Positions 11,933 to 24,500 of a stretch of 64,000 nt of DNA are shown piece by piece. The translations under genes were made by a program, and so were the position numbers. Each line of letters begins with the position of its first letter. Positions within the stretch are counted from its first letter, which is position 1. A model generated the notes under the pieces. The model saw nothing but the letters and a program-made list of their open reading frames with translations. It was not told the origin of the DNA and searched no databases. This stretch comes from Allium sativum (lineage: Eukaryota > Streptophyta > Magnoliopsida > Asparagales > Amaryllidaceae), in contig CM060912.1 of NCBI GenBank assembly GCA_030737875.1, positions 882,283,199-882,347,198 of the forward strand, given 5' to 3'.

Positions 11933-13940
11933 TTCTCCCCACCTTTTAGGATTTCGTCCCCGAAATCTCAAAGTTAGGAAGAACATATCCTACCATCCAT
12001 CATCCATCTACTCAAAACATCATCCACAAGCAACCATTGTCCTTAGATGATTTCTAATGCTGTATGAATATATGCAAAACGTGTGTGTACATGTTCCTTA
12101 GCTAATGCTAATGATCAGGCCTGAATAATCTTTCTAATGCAAAAATATGTATAGTGCCATGAATCCAGCATGTATGCAAATAGTCCTAGTCATATATATA
12201 CACTATATGCGTGCACAAACATTCATCCATATGCAACGTCCACATGGTAACACATTCAATTTCATCCATAAACAAGTATAAATACTCGTGTATATGCAAC
12301 ATGAAATGTGATCGCGTCAATCTAGTATCTAACGTGTATTCGCGCATCCACGAGCAACCACTTGAAATCATTTGCAACCATATCAACCATAACATGTTTC
12401 AAATACATGTTTACATCCATAGGGTTCTACCTGAGATTCCCTAAAATAAGATCGAGAAGATAAACAAAACAAACTCCTTACGGGGTTTGTAACAGAAACA
12501 GGACCGAGAGGATATCCATAAAAGATAGCCTACAAGCAAGCTCAACAGAAAAACAGGGATCGAGGATATATTCCCAAAAGAGATATCATGCACGTATTTA
12601 GTCTTCAGTCTCCTGAGTCGCATTACCTTGAGCTTAGTTCCATCGTGCCTTGACCGCCCCTTTTTCTTTCCGATTTCGCAGCTTCTTATTTCCTGTTTCC
12701 ATAACATGAGTTGGAACTCATTTCCTCGTCGCCTCCCGTTCTACTTGTACTTATTCTCCTTCTAGGATACTTGGCGCAAACAGGACTGCGTACTCATGAT
12801 CTCATGCAAGCTTTCCAAAATTCACTAGTGAATCTCGGACCTCGTACCATAAGGTATTCCACGTAGTAGAACTTTCTCTTGCAAGTAAACAGATGCCAAC
12901 CGGGTTATCAAGTGCACTTACTAGGGTGATTTCCATAACCCATGCATAAGTGAAATAAACCATCCGTCTTATCGGCGAACCCACTCGATCGGGCTTCAAA
13001 TTTCCAATAAAGGTATCAACGGATTCTAGGTAACTAATCATGACAAAACCCAAAAGGTTACACGAGACTTCGAGGGTATTACCAAAGCAAGCCAAGAGTC
13101 TAACTACCCTCTTTCTAAAACCGAGAGTGGCACCCCTTACTAGATAACCACTTCATCCCTAGAATCCATCCACAACTTATAAACATAAGCATTGTTTCCA
13201 AGCTCAACACTTGATATAGACATTCTCAAATCCAAACAAGCCATGAATAAATGGACCGATCTTCCAATAGGACTTGGGACAAAAACGGGATCCCCTACTA
13301 TGCTAGTACTAAGGTGCAGAGACTCAACTATCGAAGCGGACTTAAAAGATGCGGTGATCAAAACAAAGTCCCGACAGGATGATAGAGAAGAAAAGCTAAA
13401 CTTTTAACAAGATCGTTACCCTCCTTCTGAGGTACCCTAGAAATGAGAGCATACTACTGCCCTCCCGATGATCTTGTCCTTGTCCCATGATACTTAACTA
13501 TCCGTCCCGTTTCACCATGCCAAAGGTACTCTCTCGTCATGGGTTTCATTGTTCATCTTTCTCTCTCATTCTGGGTTGATCCATACCAACAAGTTGCTCA
13601 TCCTTAAACTCGTATCCTTTACCCTTGCTCTTTATTATCCTTTCTTGTAACACGGCAATGGGTCTCTCGAGAACCACCTCCATCGTACGGGAAACACCTA
13701 CGTGGCTAGACAAAGATTAGTCACAGTAAGAACTACTGTGACCACAGATGGAGGAAAGAAGGGAAACGAGATCTAATCAAGGAATCAAAGGATGGTGCTA
13801 ATGGCTTTTGGGGAATAGCCTTTTTTTTTTAAAACAAACTTTTCTTGAAAAATGCTTCTTTATAAACGGTTTTCCAAATAGTTGTCAGAAGGTTTTAAAA
13901 ACTTTTGCCCAGTCTGGTAACCTTCTGCTCTGATACCAAA
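11933..13940 (-). other. LARD internal region, non-coding
   Basis: This 2-kb interior has no gag, protease, RT or integrase motif on either strand. Open frames of under 100 codons show no recognised domain. The left edge (about 11933-11947) reads on minus as AAAGGTGGGGAGAA directly before the LTR, a polypurine tract. At the right edge is the primer-binding site. Confidence 0.8.
13927..13938 (-). promoter_or_regulatory. LARD primer-binding site (initiator Met-tRNA)
   Basis: The minus strand reads TGGTATCAGAGC, the standard complement to the 3' end of plant initiator methionine tRNA, two bases inside the 5' LTR boundary at 13941. It sets the element's direction as minus. Confidence 0.92.
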
Positions 13941-16900
13941 TGTAACACCCCGCCTCCGCTAGGGTCACTCGCAAAGGAATGCACTAGCTTTAGAGGGGCA
14001 TTATTGGTAAACATGCACAGAAATATCACAAGACAGAACATATATAAATAGCGGAAGTAAAATCAAACTTTCATAACATGAATAAATAAGGTCTAAAGCC
14101 TTTTACATCAGAGTACATCAAAACCTGTCTTGCAATAGTAAAGAAGCATAAAGACTTTTTAATAAATTATTCCCCAAGTAAAAACAGTAAAGTAGCCATA
14201 GCCAAGAGAAGTCCGAGCCATCCATGATGACCTTCAAGCAGAAGAAGTCCGAGCTAAACAGCATTGTTTCCTCCCTGAAACCTGGGGGGGGGGGGAATGG
14301 AAGAAAAGAGGCGAAACAAAACGGGTCAGTCAAAAAGACTGAGTAAGTCCTATCTACTCCCAGTATAAAAACAGGTAAAGGTAACATGACATGCATAAAC
14401 TGAAAGTAAACATAAGGATAACTACAAGATAGATAAACCAGGGTAGCCGGTTGAACTACTGCGGCAAGGTAAACTAAGGTATCATGATAAACTACGGTGT
14501 TATGATAAGTCAAGGTATCACATCGTCAGATTTCTATCGAGTACATTATCCCAAGGTATCTACCCCGTCTAACATCCCACAGTATCTATTATGTATATAT
14601 TCTTCCTAGTTCTAACATGTATATTTGCTCTGCGCCTCTCGTACTAGTATCCCTACCCGCGTCATGTGTTAACCATGAATGTCCCGTGCTCAAAGTCGTG
14701 TAATGGTCCATGTCAACCTAATATCGCATATATAGGTTACTCAAATCATATGTTTATTTCCATGTATATAAGTTCAGTCCTTTGCCGTACCTCGCACGGG
14801 CTTCCTCATGTCGTATTATCCTTGAAATCGCTTGGACTGTCACCCTTGTTCTAGCTAGGCTCTTCCATATGAATCATCGTTTGTACTACTAGGACTTACG
14901 CCACCTAGCACCACTAGGGATTACGCTTACCTATAGCACGCTTTCGTATTTCGGTTTGGGTTAAACCACCTAGGCCACTAGGGATTACGCTAACCCTCAA
15001 CCGCGCCCCTTTTCCCACGCATTCATCGTGAATCGTTTTTCTATAACTGTATGCACATGCATCACATCGTGCCATCCGAGTCCTGTCACAGGTCAAAACC
15101 AGAAATACAGGACTCGGTCGGGAGCTTTAGATTTATCTGCCTGTGCAGATACTAAGGTCTGCTTTTGTACACGTGGCTATGGTCCCACGAGACCCCTCCC
15201 TCAACTAGTGAAAGGCAACACAAGAGAAAATCTTGCATGAGAACTACACTCCGGCCAGCCAACATCCTACGGCCTACCTCACCCATAATTAGATAGCAAT
15301 TATGGTCTGTTGGGTGTTCCCTGCCTTTCCGTACGTACACGCTTGACTCAAGATGGTAGATGATCGACGAACTTGCTATCTCGGGCACCTTATGTATTCG
15401 TCGACTCACTGCTATCCACCCCAGTCTTTAGGTCGCTCGCATAGCAACCAAGGCATATTCTTGGTTCTTCTACCGCAGACCTCAACCTCTCGTGAGCCTA
15501 GTATAATGACCTGGCAGCTCACAGAGGGATCCCAAGAATATCCTCACGTTCCCCGAAGCCGCTGCTTCGTTACCCAGTTCGTTGGAGCCTTTATCCAAAT
15601 CAGATAGCCTGCTCCTACACGCATACTTAACCGTTGACCTAATGTATCGGGTTACTAATCTATCTAAGAAATGGTCCAAATTTCCTTGACTAAGAATTAT
15701 TACTTAGTTTCCCTTAACTAAGGTTTACCACTTAGCCTTATTTCCATAATCCTTGTTAACTATGGTTATTTACCTAATCCTCCGAATTGGGGTTTATCTA
15801 ATGGGCTAAGTGTCACTTAAGTTCACAACTTAACCCATCTACAAAACATGTCGAAACTGGCTAAGTATCCAAGTCCAAGACTCAACCCTACAGACCATGT
15901 GTCAAGTTGGCTAAGTATATTAAGCAATCCATAACTTAACCTTGTCTAATTATCATTTTAGATTGGTTAATTATATAAATTTACTTGACCTTGTCAAATT
16001 ACCGAGTCAAATCGGTCAAGCGTATTCAAGTGATTCGTGACTTAGCCTTATCATGTTTTCACGTTAGATTGGTTAAGTATAGGTTAACTTAACCTCATCA
16101 AATTAACGAGTTAGATTGGTTAAGTTTAGTTCACTTAACCTCATCAAATCTTCATGTATAATTGGTTAAGTATAAGTTGCTTAACCCCATTAAATTATCA
16201 CGTTAAGTTGGTTAAGTATTGGTTACTTAACCTCATCGAACTACCAAGTTTAAATTGGTTAAGTGTTTAACTTAACCCCGTCGAATTACCGTGTTTAGAT
16301 TAGTTAAGTGTGGATTACTTAACCCCATCTAATTACCGTGGTTAGGTTAGTTAAGTCTTAATTACTTAACCCCATCTAATTACCCAGTCGGATTAGTTAA
16401 GTGTAAATTACTTAACCCCATCTACTAATCATCTTGCACGGTTAAGTGTCATTAAGGAAATCAAGCCCGGCCCCACTTAACCTACCCATTCGTGTCATAT
16501 CGGTTAAGTGTCATTAGTCAAATTTACTTAACCTTATCATGTGGCATTAACTTAATTAATGCACTCTTAACCTCTCACATTAGACCTTGTTGTGGTTACT
16601 AGTTAAGCCGGGCGGGTCCGGGTAGATTTACACCACAACCTATTCTAACCTCGGGTCTTAAGCGCGACATGACCAACTTCTCACATTGGGTCCTATTGTT
16701 TGCAACTACTAGTTAGGCCGGTCGGTTCCGGGTAGTTTTACGTTGCAAACTCAACCCAACCTCGAGTTGGCCATACTCATATTATCTAAGTTCATCATGT
16801 TTCCAAAACATGTTACAAGTTTTCAAGCATTTGGGTAGACCTAACTTAATAGGTAAATTCCCAAAGGGTAGACCTAACTTAATAGGTAAATTCCCAAGCT

Positions 16901-18350
16901 CATGTTTTATGCATACTTACATGCCAACTTCCATGTTATCTTTCAAGTCATATTTTCAAGTATAAACACATGTCATATTCAAGTTAAGATTTTGCGACAT
17001 GTTCATGTTTACCTAACTACCCAAAATCGTGTTTTCCCGACGCAAGCAAAGCGAGTCAACATAGTAAGGATACTATGTCACATATTGGTCTCAAAACATG
17101 CATGATGCCAAAAAGGGATTGGCTTCCACATGCATAACATCATAAAGGGATTAGCCATAAACATGCATAGTGTCATAGGTAATTTGGCCACAAACATGCA
17201 TATCACCAAAAAGGGTTTGGCCATAAACATGCACAACTTAAAAGAGGGGATTGGCCACGAGCATGCATAATCTCATAAAGGATTTGGCCACAAACTTACA
17301 TGTTAGCATAAGGGGTTTGGGTTCATAAACATGCATAAGCCCCAAAATCTTGTCTTAGCCAATGTTTCACAAGTGAAGTGGTTCCTAAAGGTTCATGCTA
17401 GCATTTCATGCATAAAGATCCAAACTTGCAAGTTAAACTAGGTTATGCATAGCATGAGAGGCATGATTAAGTCACTCACATGGCCTAAAATCATAAACAT
17501 GAACATAAGAGGCAAGGTAAGGTTCATATAGGTTCGCATAATCATGTTTAGCCTCATTTTATCCCATGTCAACATTAAAAATACCGTTTTGATCCAAAAG
17601 TAGCTAGAACTTACTTAGTTAGGCCTAGGGAAAGGAGCATGAATCATCTTGGCTAAGAAAGGTGCCTCCTTTGTAGAAGAATCGTCATGGAACTCGCATA
17701 GCAATGTTGATTTGGCCTTGATTTGGTGTAGCAAGCTTGCACCTTTTGATTTGAACTTGATTTGAGTGCATAGGCTCTAGGGATTGGAGATGGAGGCCAT
17801 GATCAAAATTGATTTTGGTAGCACTTAGTTGCTAGGTTTGATTTTTAGGGATTTAGGTTAGGTTTAGGATCTTTTATAGAGATTAGGATAGTTTTAGGCC
17901 CTTAGATTAACCCTAGGATAGATTAGGACCATCAGATCTCGGAAGCTTCCAGACCCAGCCCAAGAACAAGACCAGGTGAGTCAAACAGGTGCGCCAGGCT
18001 ACTTGCCCCGGCCACCCCCTGTCGAAAGGCAAGTCGACAGGGCTGTCGACTTGGTCTGGGCCCAAGTCGACAGGCCTGTCGACAGCCCTGTCGACATGGC
18101 CTAGGCGGGAAACACCCCGCCTAGCCCCAGATCTGATTTCCAAACTGTTTCCGAAATTCAAATTTCCAGAAATCTTCTTTGGGCCTTTAACGGGTCATAC
18201 GGACTCCGATTCTCGAAAACTCGGACTCTATTTCGCGTATTTTTCCGAGACGAACGCAATGGCATAGCCCGTTTCACTTGATTCAGAATTTAAAATTAAA
18301 TTCTGCCTTGATTCTCGTTTTAACATGTTATTGAAATACGGGTTATTACA
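13941..18350 (-). repeat. LARD 5' LTR (4410 bp)
   Basis: Partner of 7518-11932. It starts TGTAACACCCCG next to the primer site and ends GGGTTATTACA next to the target duplication AAAAT. Confidence 0.95.
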
Positions 18351-18655
18351 AAAATTCTTTTCTGGGATCTTTCAGAGTCTTTATCATTGAATCTATCAGG
18401 TGCATTTTTGAATTTTCATTCCTGTCGGTCATTTATCGGTTCGGATCGCATGCGCGAGTCGCGGTCTGTTAGCGAGTCATTCGTCTCGTCCTTTGGTGAG
18501 CACTTGGGCCTCTTCACGGAATGGAACGAGGTGGGCTTCTCTTCGAGACGTGGTGGGCCTTTGGTTCGCGACGTGGTGGGCTTTTGGTTCGCATCCCGTC
18601 TATTTTCGCGGATCGAATAAGACAAAAAGGGGAGACAAACGGTCGCCCTTTTGCC

Positions 18656-18664
18656 TATATAAAT
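18656..18664 (+). promoter_or_regulatory. TATA box of the Tat antisense gene
   Basis: TATATAAAT lies about 900 bases before the ATG at 19564. It is followed within about 30 bases by a pyrimidine-rich stretch suitable as a transcript start. A 5' leader exon (about 18690-18782) would end at AAG|GTAATT, with the intron running to CAG at 19559-19561. It drives transcription opposite to the retrotransposon genes. Confidence 0.55.
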
Positions 18665-18782
18665 CGATCCTTACCCTCATTCTCCTCTTCCTTTTTCTTT
18701 GTTCGCAGCCGCCGCCAATTTTCTTGAGAGAAAACCCTAACTTCGTTTTTCAAATTTCCAACCAATCTCAAACTTTAAGAAG

Positions 18783-19561
18783 GTAATTAAACAGCTTTTC
18801 TTTAGTTTCTAGCTTGTTCGCATTGATTTAGAGAGTGGAGAGAGCGGAAATTCGTAGTATTCGACGATAGTGAACGCGAGCGTGCCTGGTGCGATTCCAT
18901 GGATTTAAGGATGAAGAGGAGAGTTGAGGAAGAAGAAGGAAGTGATGACCAGGTCGGTTCGTGGGCGAAGCCCGAGTTCGATGCGGTGGTGAGGCGAGGG
19001 GAGAGGGTACGGAACTGGAAAGTTGATTTGGCTAATGGATCGGATCACGGAAACGGCAAGGCTATGATTCGTGGGGAACTAGACGTAAGTGTCGGATCGC
19101 GGAGATACCGGAGCTTTGGGTCGTGGAGGATGGGGGGCGATGCGGATCACCAAGATTCCATCGTGATCCGTTCTTGATGAATTGGTGCGCCTTACGATTC
19201 GAAGCCCTTCCATGACCTAATACCCTTTCGCGTATCGAGTCCTTCACCACGATCCGTCCACATGCCGCGATCCGAACCCATCCAGCGATCTGACTGACGA
19301 ACGATCGGATGCACACGCTGACTAAATAATATGATGCAACTCTAACAAATCGATGAAAAGTTAGGTTAGAGCCTTTGAGACGAACATCCCGGATCGAACA
19401 AATGCATAATCTATCAACCGAACAATGACCAATATCTAGATGATTTTGTTGACCCTTGTAATTTTCTTTAATGCATGCACAAACACACACACCGGTCACT
19501 TGCACACACGGGGGGGACGGGTAGTTTTAATCTCATTTCTCATGTTTTCTCGCCTAAACAG
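18783..19561 (+). other. Predicted 5'-UTR intron of the antisense gene
   Basis: Donor GTAATT at 18783 and acceptor CTAAACAG ending at 19561, three bases before the ATG at 19564. The segment between has stops in the gene's frame. A short open frame at 18899-19177 inside it has no recognised domain. The splice sites are inferred by eye. Confidence 0.5.
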
Positions 19562-19563
19562 TA

Positions 19564-22500
19564 ATGTCGGATAATCATTCCTCTTCAAGATCCATCACAG
19601 AAACGGAGTCCGAGGTTTCTGAGCGACACAGCCCCGAGGTCCCTCCAATTTCCCCAGGGGGTGAAGATTCTGGATCCGAATACGAGGCAACGGAATCGGA
19701 TCCACCTGAAAGTACTTCACTTAGTGAAGAGTCCGAAGCAGACAGGTGAGCTCCCGATGAGATTCCTTGCGCGCTCGAGATAGAGAAATTTTCCGATTCT
19801 TTAGCATCTAAACTCGATGACATAAAGCTTAAAAGAATTTTCCTGAGACATGGGATCCCTTGGGATGATGTGAGGACACCCGTTAGCGAAGATAGACCCC
19901 ACTTAGCTCCGGAAGGGTATATGGCAGTCAGCCGAATCATGTGCTTGGTAGGAGCTATTCCTCCGTTTCCTCCAATCGTCATTGAGACCTTAAAACGACT
20001 GGGTATCGCTTCGATGCAGCTTCATCCTAATGCCTACGCGTCTCTATACACCCTATATATTGCATATGCGGAGATCCTGCATACCGAGCTCACAATTAAA
20101 GATTTAACATTCTTTTATCTTTTCAAGCATCGTTCCTCGGCAACCCCAAATTTCTCTTTCTTCGAGTCGGTAGCGAACAGGAAGGTTCTGTATGACGGAT
20201 ACAGCAATATAGGGGATCCCAAGTCTGATTGGTTCTATATAAAGAGACAGGCTGGGTGCTCAAGGAGATGGATTAAATCAAGTAAACTTTAATCTTTTGA
20301 CCGAATATCTTGTTTAAAAAATCAAAGCATTAACATCCCCCCCTTTTTTTTTGTTTTAAGCAGATCACGTTTTTCCCAAGATGGAAGGCTTGTTATACAA
20401 TAATCGATTGTCTATTCTTCCACGAAGCAGATCCGATTTTCTAAGGATCAAGAAGTGCATTACTGACGAGAATCTTCATAAGTATCGCCTTCTGGATATA
20501 AGATTTGGACTTGGTGCTGGCGGCAAACCCAACAAATACGTGCCCCCAACGGAGGGAGAGGGAACATCACGGGCAGCAGAAACAACTAAATTCCGCAAGA
20601 GTCCTTCCCCGATAATCATCCAGGACGACAAAGACCTGAACATATATAGAGGAGATGAGGCCCGTGGTGACAAGTCCAAGAAAATCCCAGTTTCTCCGGG
20701 GGGTTTCCCCTCAAGGGCTTCTCTTCCGATCGAACCTACTGCTCTCGATGATTTGACAGAAGAACAGCTATTTAAAGAGCTGAGCAAAATTCCTTGGCCC
20801 GATGATGTATACACAGAGGGGGACATTGAAGGGGAGCCATTTTTCCCTGCTTCTGAGGAGACCACCGTTCTAATTAGAGGACAAGAAACTACTCAGATGA
20901 GCCTGACTTCAGGCCCGGGTCTGTTAGGGGGAATTATATGGGATGCACAAATCACACGCACTGTCTGACCCCACACTTTTATATCAACAGTATCCAATGT
21001 TTTAATATGATCTTTTCTCCTTTGCAGGAAAGATGTCTCGCAGGCGGTCTTATTCTTATCGCTCTCTTCGTGAAAGCACACCCAGTCTCCATCCGAGTAC
21101 CGAGCGCTCTCGCGGCCTTTCTCACAAACCTACTTCTTCACAACCCCGGTCTCCATCAAAATCGAGTTCTGGCAAGCTTCCCAGTTATCCGGTATCTCCT
21201 GCAGGGGGAAAACAACTTCCTAAAGAGTTAACTCCTCCGAAGAGTGCACCCTCTCACAGCAGGTCGTCAAAAAGACACTACGAGCCTAAGGATAAAAGCA
21301 AGGATCCAATCAAAGATTCTGACAAGGAGAGAAGTGACATTGTCCCTTCTAGCCAGCTAGAGTTGGCTGCCCCCGGGTCACAAGATTACATCCATGGTCC
21401 CGAGACTCAAGGTAGGCTGGAAAAGTTGCGGGAACAATTCCCCAACATCTTCTTCGAAAGGATGACGTTTGTTCCAGCCTTGGAACCAGTCCCTAGGTAC
21501 TGGGATAATGAAGTTGTCGGGCACATTAGCCATGTAGCCAGACAGTATGAAATGATGAAGAAACATGCGGTTAATCTTTCAGAAGTCATTCGAACGCTTG
21601 AAATGGAAGCACATAGATCCAAGGTGAGGGTTGACAACAACGAAAGGGCCAGGATAAAGATTGAGAAGGATTTGGAAGACGCTCAATCCCAACTTGCCTT
21701 AGCGCGGAGGGATGCTGAAAATTACAAGACCGAATTGGAGAATGCTAAGAAACGCTTTCATTCGGAACTTGACTCAAATAGTCAAGAGAAAATGGCATTA
21801 AAGAAGGAGGTAGAAGATCATAAAATGGCCAACATTGAGTTGAAGATAGCACAAGGCCATTTTGAAGCTGAGAGAGCTGCTTGGGAGGCAGAGAAAGCAA
21901 GTTTGAAAGAAAGTTTAGCTTTGGCTGAAGCAGAAAAGGTGATTTTAAATGATCAAGTCGCGGATGCGGAGAGGCACGCGACTCTTGCCGAAAAGAATGT
22001 TGAAAGTGCCATTGAAATGGCTACTGCTTCTAACAACAAGCTCCTCGAGAGAGAGAAGGATATCGAAGGGTTCGAAGAGATGATTTTTGACTTCCTCGGA
22101 CATGTCCTCAAAACCCGTAACATCTCGTGGATCCCGGACTACCACGTTACTTTAGCCAATTTATGGGATGCCATCGTTGAGGGTGAGAAGCAGAGATTGG
22201 GAGTTGAAGAGATTGACGAATATGAGCTGATGAAGACCATCCCGAGGGATAACGAGCCCGAGGATTTGGCAGAAGGCCGTCATCTAATTCAAGCAGAAAT
22301 GGAAAAGGAGAGGGCCCTGGATAAGGGCAAAAGCAAGGCTGACGAAGGTTCGAGCTCAGCTGTAGAGCCCAAGACCTCCGGAGTTGAGAAATACCATCCT
22401 GATGATCCATTAATCCCTTTGGGCCTAACTCCTATGGTTGTTGGAGCTCCTGCAGCTAGCCTAGATGGAGGATCGGCGGAAGGTATCTCCCTTTTTTCCC

Positions 22501-23150
22501 CACAATTTTTCAAAGCAATTGTGAATTGTCGTCGTCTGGTAGAGCAACCAATTGAATTAGTAACATATGTTCCCCATAATACAGGTGGCGAGCCCGTCGA
22601 CAAGGATGTTGAGAAAAGGAAAGAGGCGGAGAAGGTTGTCTTCTCGCCAGGTGCCAGTGTTGATATACCGAAGCAGGCTGAGGGTACAACTGCAGAGAAA
22701 GGCATCCTGGCACCCAGTGCTGATGTTCCCAAGGATAATGAAACCATCGAGGCCTTGAAAGATATGGATGGGCGCCATGTAGAGGACGAGGAGGATATCA
22801 TTAGCGCCAAAGAAACCGAAGACGATGACGACGAAACTTTGGCTAACAGAAAAGCTAGGCAGGAAAAGGAGATGGCTTTGAAGAAGGTGGGACAAGAGCC
22901 TTTGAACATAGTCCCTATCTCGGAGTTTGATCCCAAAACTGGGATGGTTTTGAAACTCCAGCCCAAATCCATCAGCAAACAGCTTCATTTTGCGAATCCT
23001 GATGATTTCCCAGCTTCCCTTACTGATAAAAGGAAGAGAAAGGAGGCAGAGGAGGAATCTTCTGAAGAGTCGGACGTTCCTCTCACAGACAAGAGGAAGA
23101 GAAAGAAAGGTGATCAATCCGACGCTGACAAGGCGAAGCTAGAGAAATAG
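19564..23150 (+). CDS. Antisense extra gene of the Tat element: gypsy-type Transposase_28 domain plus coiled coil
   Basis: Three coding exons are proposed: 19564-20281, 20364 to about 20918, and 21028-23150. Intron 1 (20282-20363, GT...CAG) joins in frame. The donor of intron 2 is weak (GTCTGT at 20919), but its phase also fits. The protein would be about 1130 residues. Residues 1-65 are acidic and Ser-rich. About 65-240 match the plant 'putative gypsy type transposon' domain PF04195 (LAPEGYMAVS, HPNAYASLYTLYIAY, FFYLFKH). Then come a disordered Pro/Ser linker, a long coiled coil (exon 3 residues about 180-345, rich in E, K and A) and an acidic/basic tail. One in-frame TGA (19747-19749) breaks it, probably from CGA. 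Such antisense extra frames are known in Tat elements such as Grande and Retand. Their function is unknown, and none is claimed here. Confidence 0.75.
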
Positions 23151-23600
23151 AAGCAGGAGAAGAGGTCAGAGCGTAAATAGGATATTGTCGCTTGTTTATA
23201 TTTTGTCTTTAGGTTTCCCATTGGCCATGAAATGTAATTGTGAGACTGGCCCTCACTTTTGTTTTAGGTTGTTTTTAACTTCGTAGGTTTGCAGTTTATA
23301 AATGAAAGTTTATCTCTCTTACATTACCATGTACCTGCATTCAATATACTTTTCATGCTTAGTCATAGATCATCTGATTATAACTACAAATTAGTCAAAC
23401 AACAGAAAGAAAAATTTTCATGCTGCATTAAAGTTCATGTGTATATGCATAGTTAACGTAGCGCTTAACTAGGGCTTATTAAAGATTGATTAGAATTATT
23501 CACATGTTGCCCCCTATTTCTGAATATGGGGGACTTAGAAAATTTCATAAGATAACTGTCCTTGTGGTGCTGAATTTCTGGCACCTTTCAATGCTTAATC
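23151..23600. other. 3' untranslated region of the antisense gene
   Basis: Non-coding. It holds T-rich sequence and ATAAATGAAA near 23297, which could serve as a poly(A) signal for the plus-strand gene. Nothing else is recognised. Confidence 0.45.
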
Positions 23601-24180
23601 ATAGTCTCCTTTATACTCTCCTGGAGGCCGCCGAGGTTAGAGTTTGAATTCAGTAGTTCAGTCGCTCCCCGTTCCTTCAACGGGGAAGGAGTTCTTTCTC
23701 AGCGCTCAATCGGAGACGCTTTTATACTCTCTCTCTACTCTGGAGAGTTAGAGTTCGAGCTCAGCAGTTTAATCGCTCCTCGATCCTTCAGCGGGGAGGG
23801 GGCTGTTTCTCAGCGCTCAGTCGGAGACGCTTTTATACTCTCTCTGCTCTGGAGAGTTAGAGTTCGAGCTCAGCAGTTTAATCGCTCCCCGATCCTTCAG
23901 CGGGGAGGGAGCTCTTTCTCAGCGCTCAGTCGGAGACGCTTTTATACTCTCTCTGCTCTGGAGAGTTAGAGTTCGAGCTCAGCAGTTCAATCGCTCCCCG
24001 ATCCTTCAGCGGGGCAAGAGCTCTTTCTCAGCGCTCAATCGGAGACGCTTTTATACTCTCCTGGCGGTCGCCGAGGTTAGAGTTCCGTCAAGGCGGTTCC
24101 GATCATGGTACACCTCCATGACTTACGGACATCGACTTCATGTCTGTTATGCTCTCTCTCGGGTCTGGAGAGTTAGAGCA
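23600..24180. repeat. About 110-bp tandem repeat array in the Tat 3' region
   Basis: Five units, the outer ones partial or diverged. GGAGACGCTTTTATACTC begins at 23712, 23823, 23932 and 24041, giving periods of 111, 109 and 109. Each unit has TCTGGAGAGTTAGAGTTCGA, GATCCTTCAGCGGGG and TTTCTCAGCGCTCA. Tat/Ogre elements are known for such arrays between integrase and the 3' LTR, some of which seeded satellites. Confidence 0.92.
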
Positions 24181-24289
24181 CTATCAATGATATGATTTAC
24201 TTTATCGCACCCTTAGAATTTTGACTGGTGATTACATTCCATTCTGATGGAAGGCACCTATAATTATATGCTTTTGGGATCGTTGCATG

Positions 24290-24500
24290 ATTCACAACAA
24301 TTTCCATAAAAATAGAAAGGCAGATAAATAATAGTGCAATAAAGGTAAACGACACACAATATTTTTATAGTGGTTCGGTTGAATCATGACCTACGTCCAC
24401 TTTATAATTTTTTGCTTTTAAGAAATCGGACTATTCTAGGCAAGTCGTGCCTTGTACATGGTTCTTAAAAAAGCAAAAGAACATATTTAACATCTTTACG
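24290..24500. other. LTR-like block just after the integrase gene
   Basis: TTTTTATAGTGGTTCGG...CCTACGTCCACTTTATA at 24358-24405 resembles the same block in both LTRs (about 6575-6625 and 30820-30870), although the flanks differ. It may be a shared regulatory segment or a relic of another LTR. Confidence 0.45.

Larger units (their letters stand above)
7518..18350 (-). mobile_element. LARD-like non-autonomous LTR retrotransposon
   Basis: Two 4.4-kb direct repeats (7518-11932 and 13941-18350) flank a 2008-bp interior with no gag or pol. The LTRs run TGTAACACCCCG...TTACA on plus. The duplication AAAAT flanks the element (7513-7517, 18351-18355). The interior has a primer site matching initiator Met-tRNA at its right end and a polypurine tract at its left end, so the sense strand is minus. 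The ends resemble Del/Tekay chromoviruses, a likely helper family by inference. In the stretches compared, the LTRs differ only at scattered single bases, so this is a recent insertion. Confidence 0.93.

Noticed and set aside
7518..18350. Simple 6.4-kb tandem duplication of genomic DNA
   Set aside because: The primer site, polypurine tract, TG...CA ends and AAAAT duplication show that the repeats are LTRs of one element.
22289..22978. 229-codon minus-strand serine-rich frame
   Set aside because: Shadow of exon 3 of the antisense gene. The plus frame is far longer with sensible coiled-coil composition.
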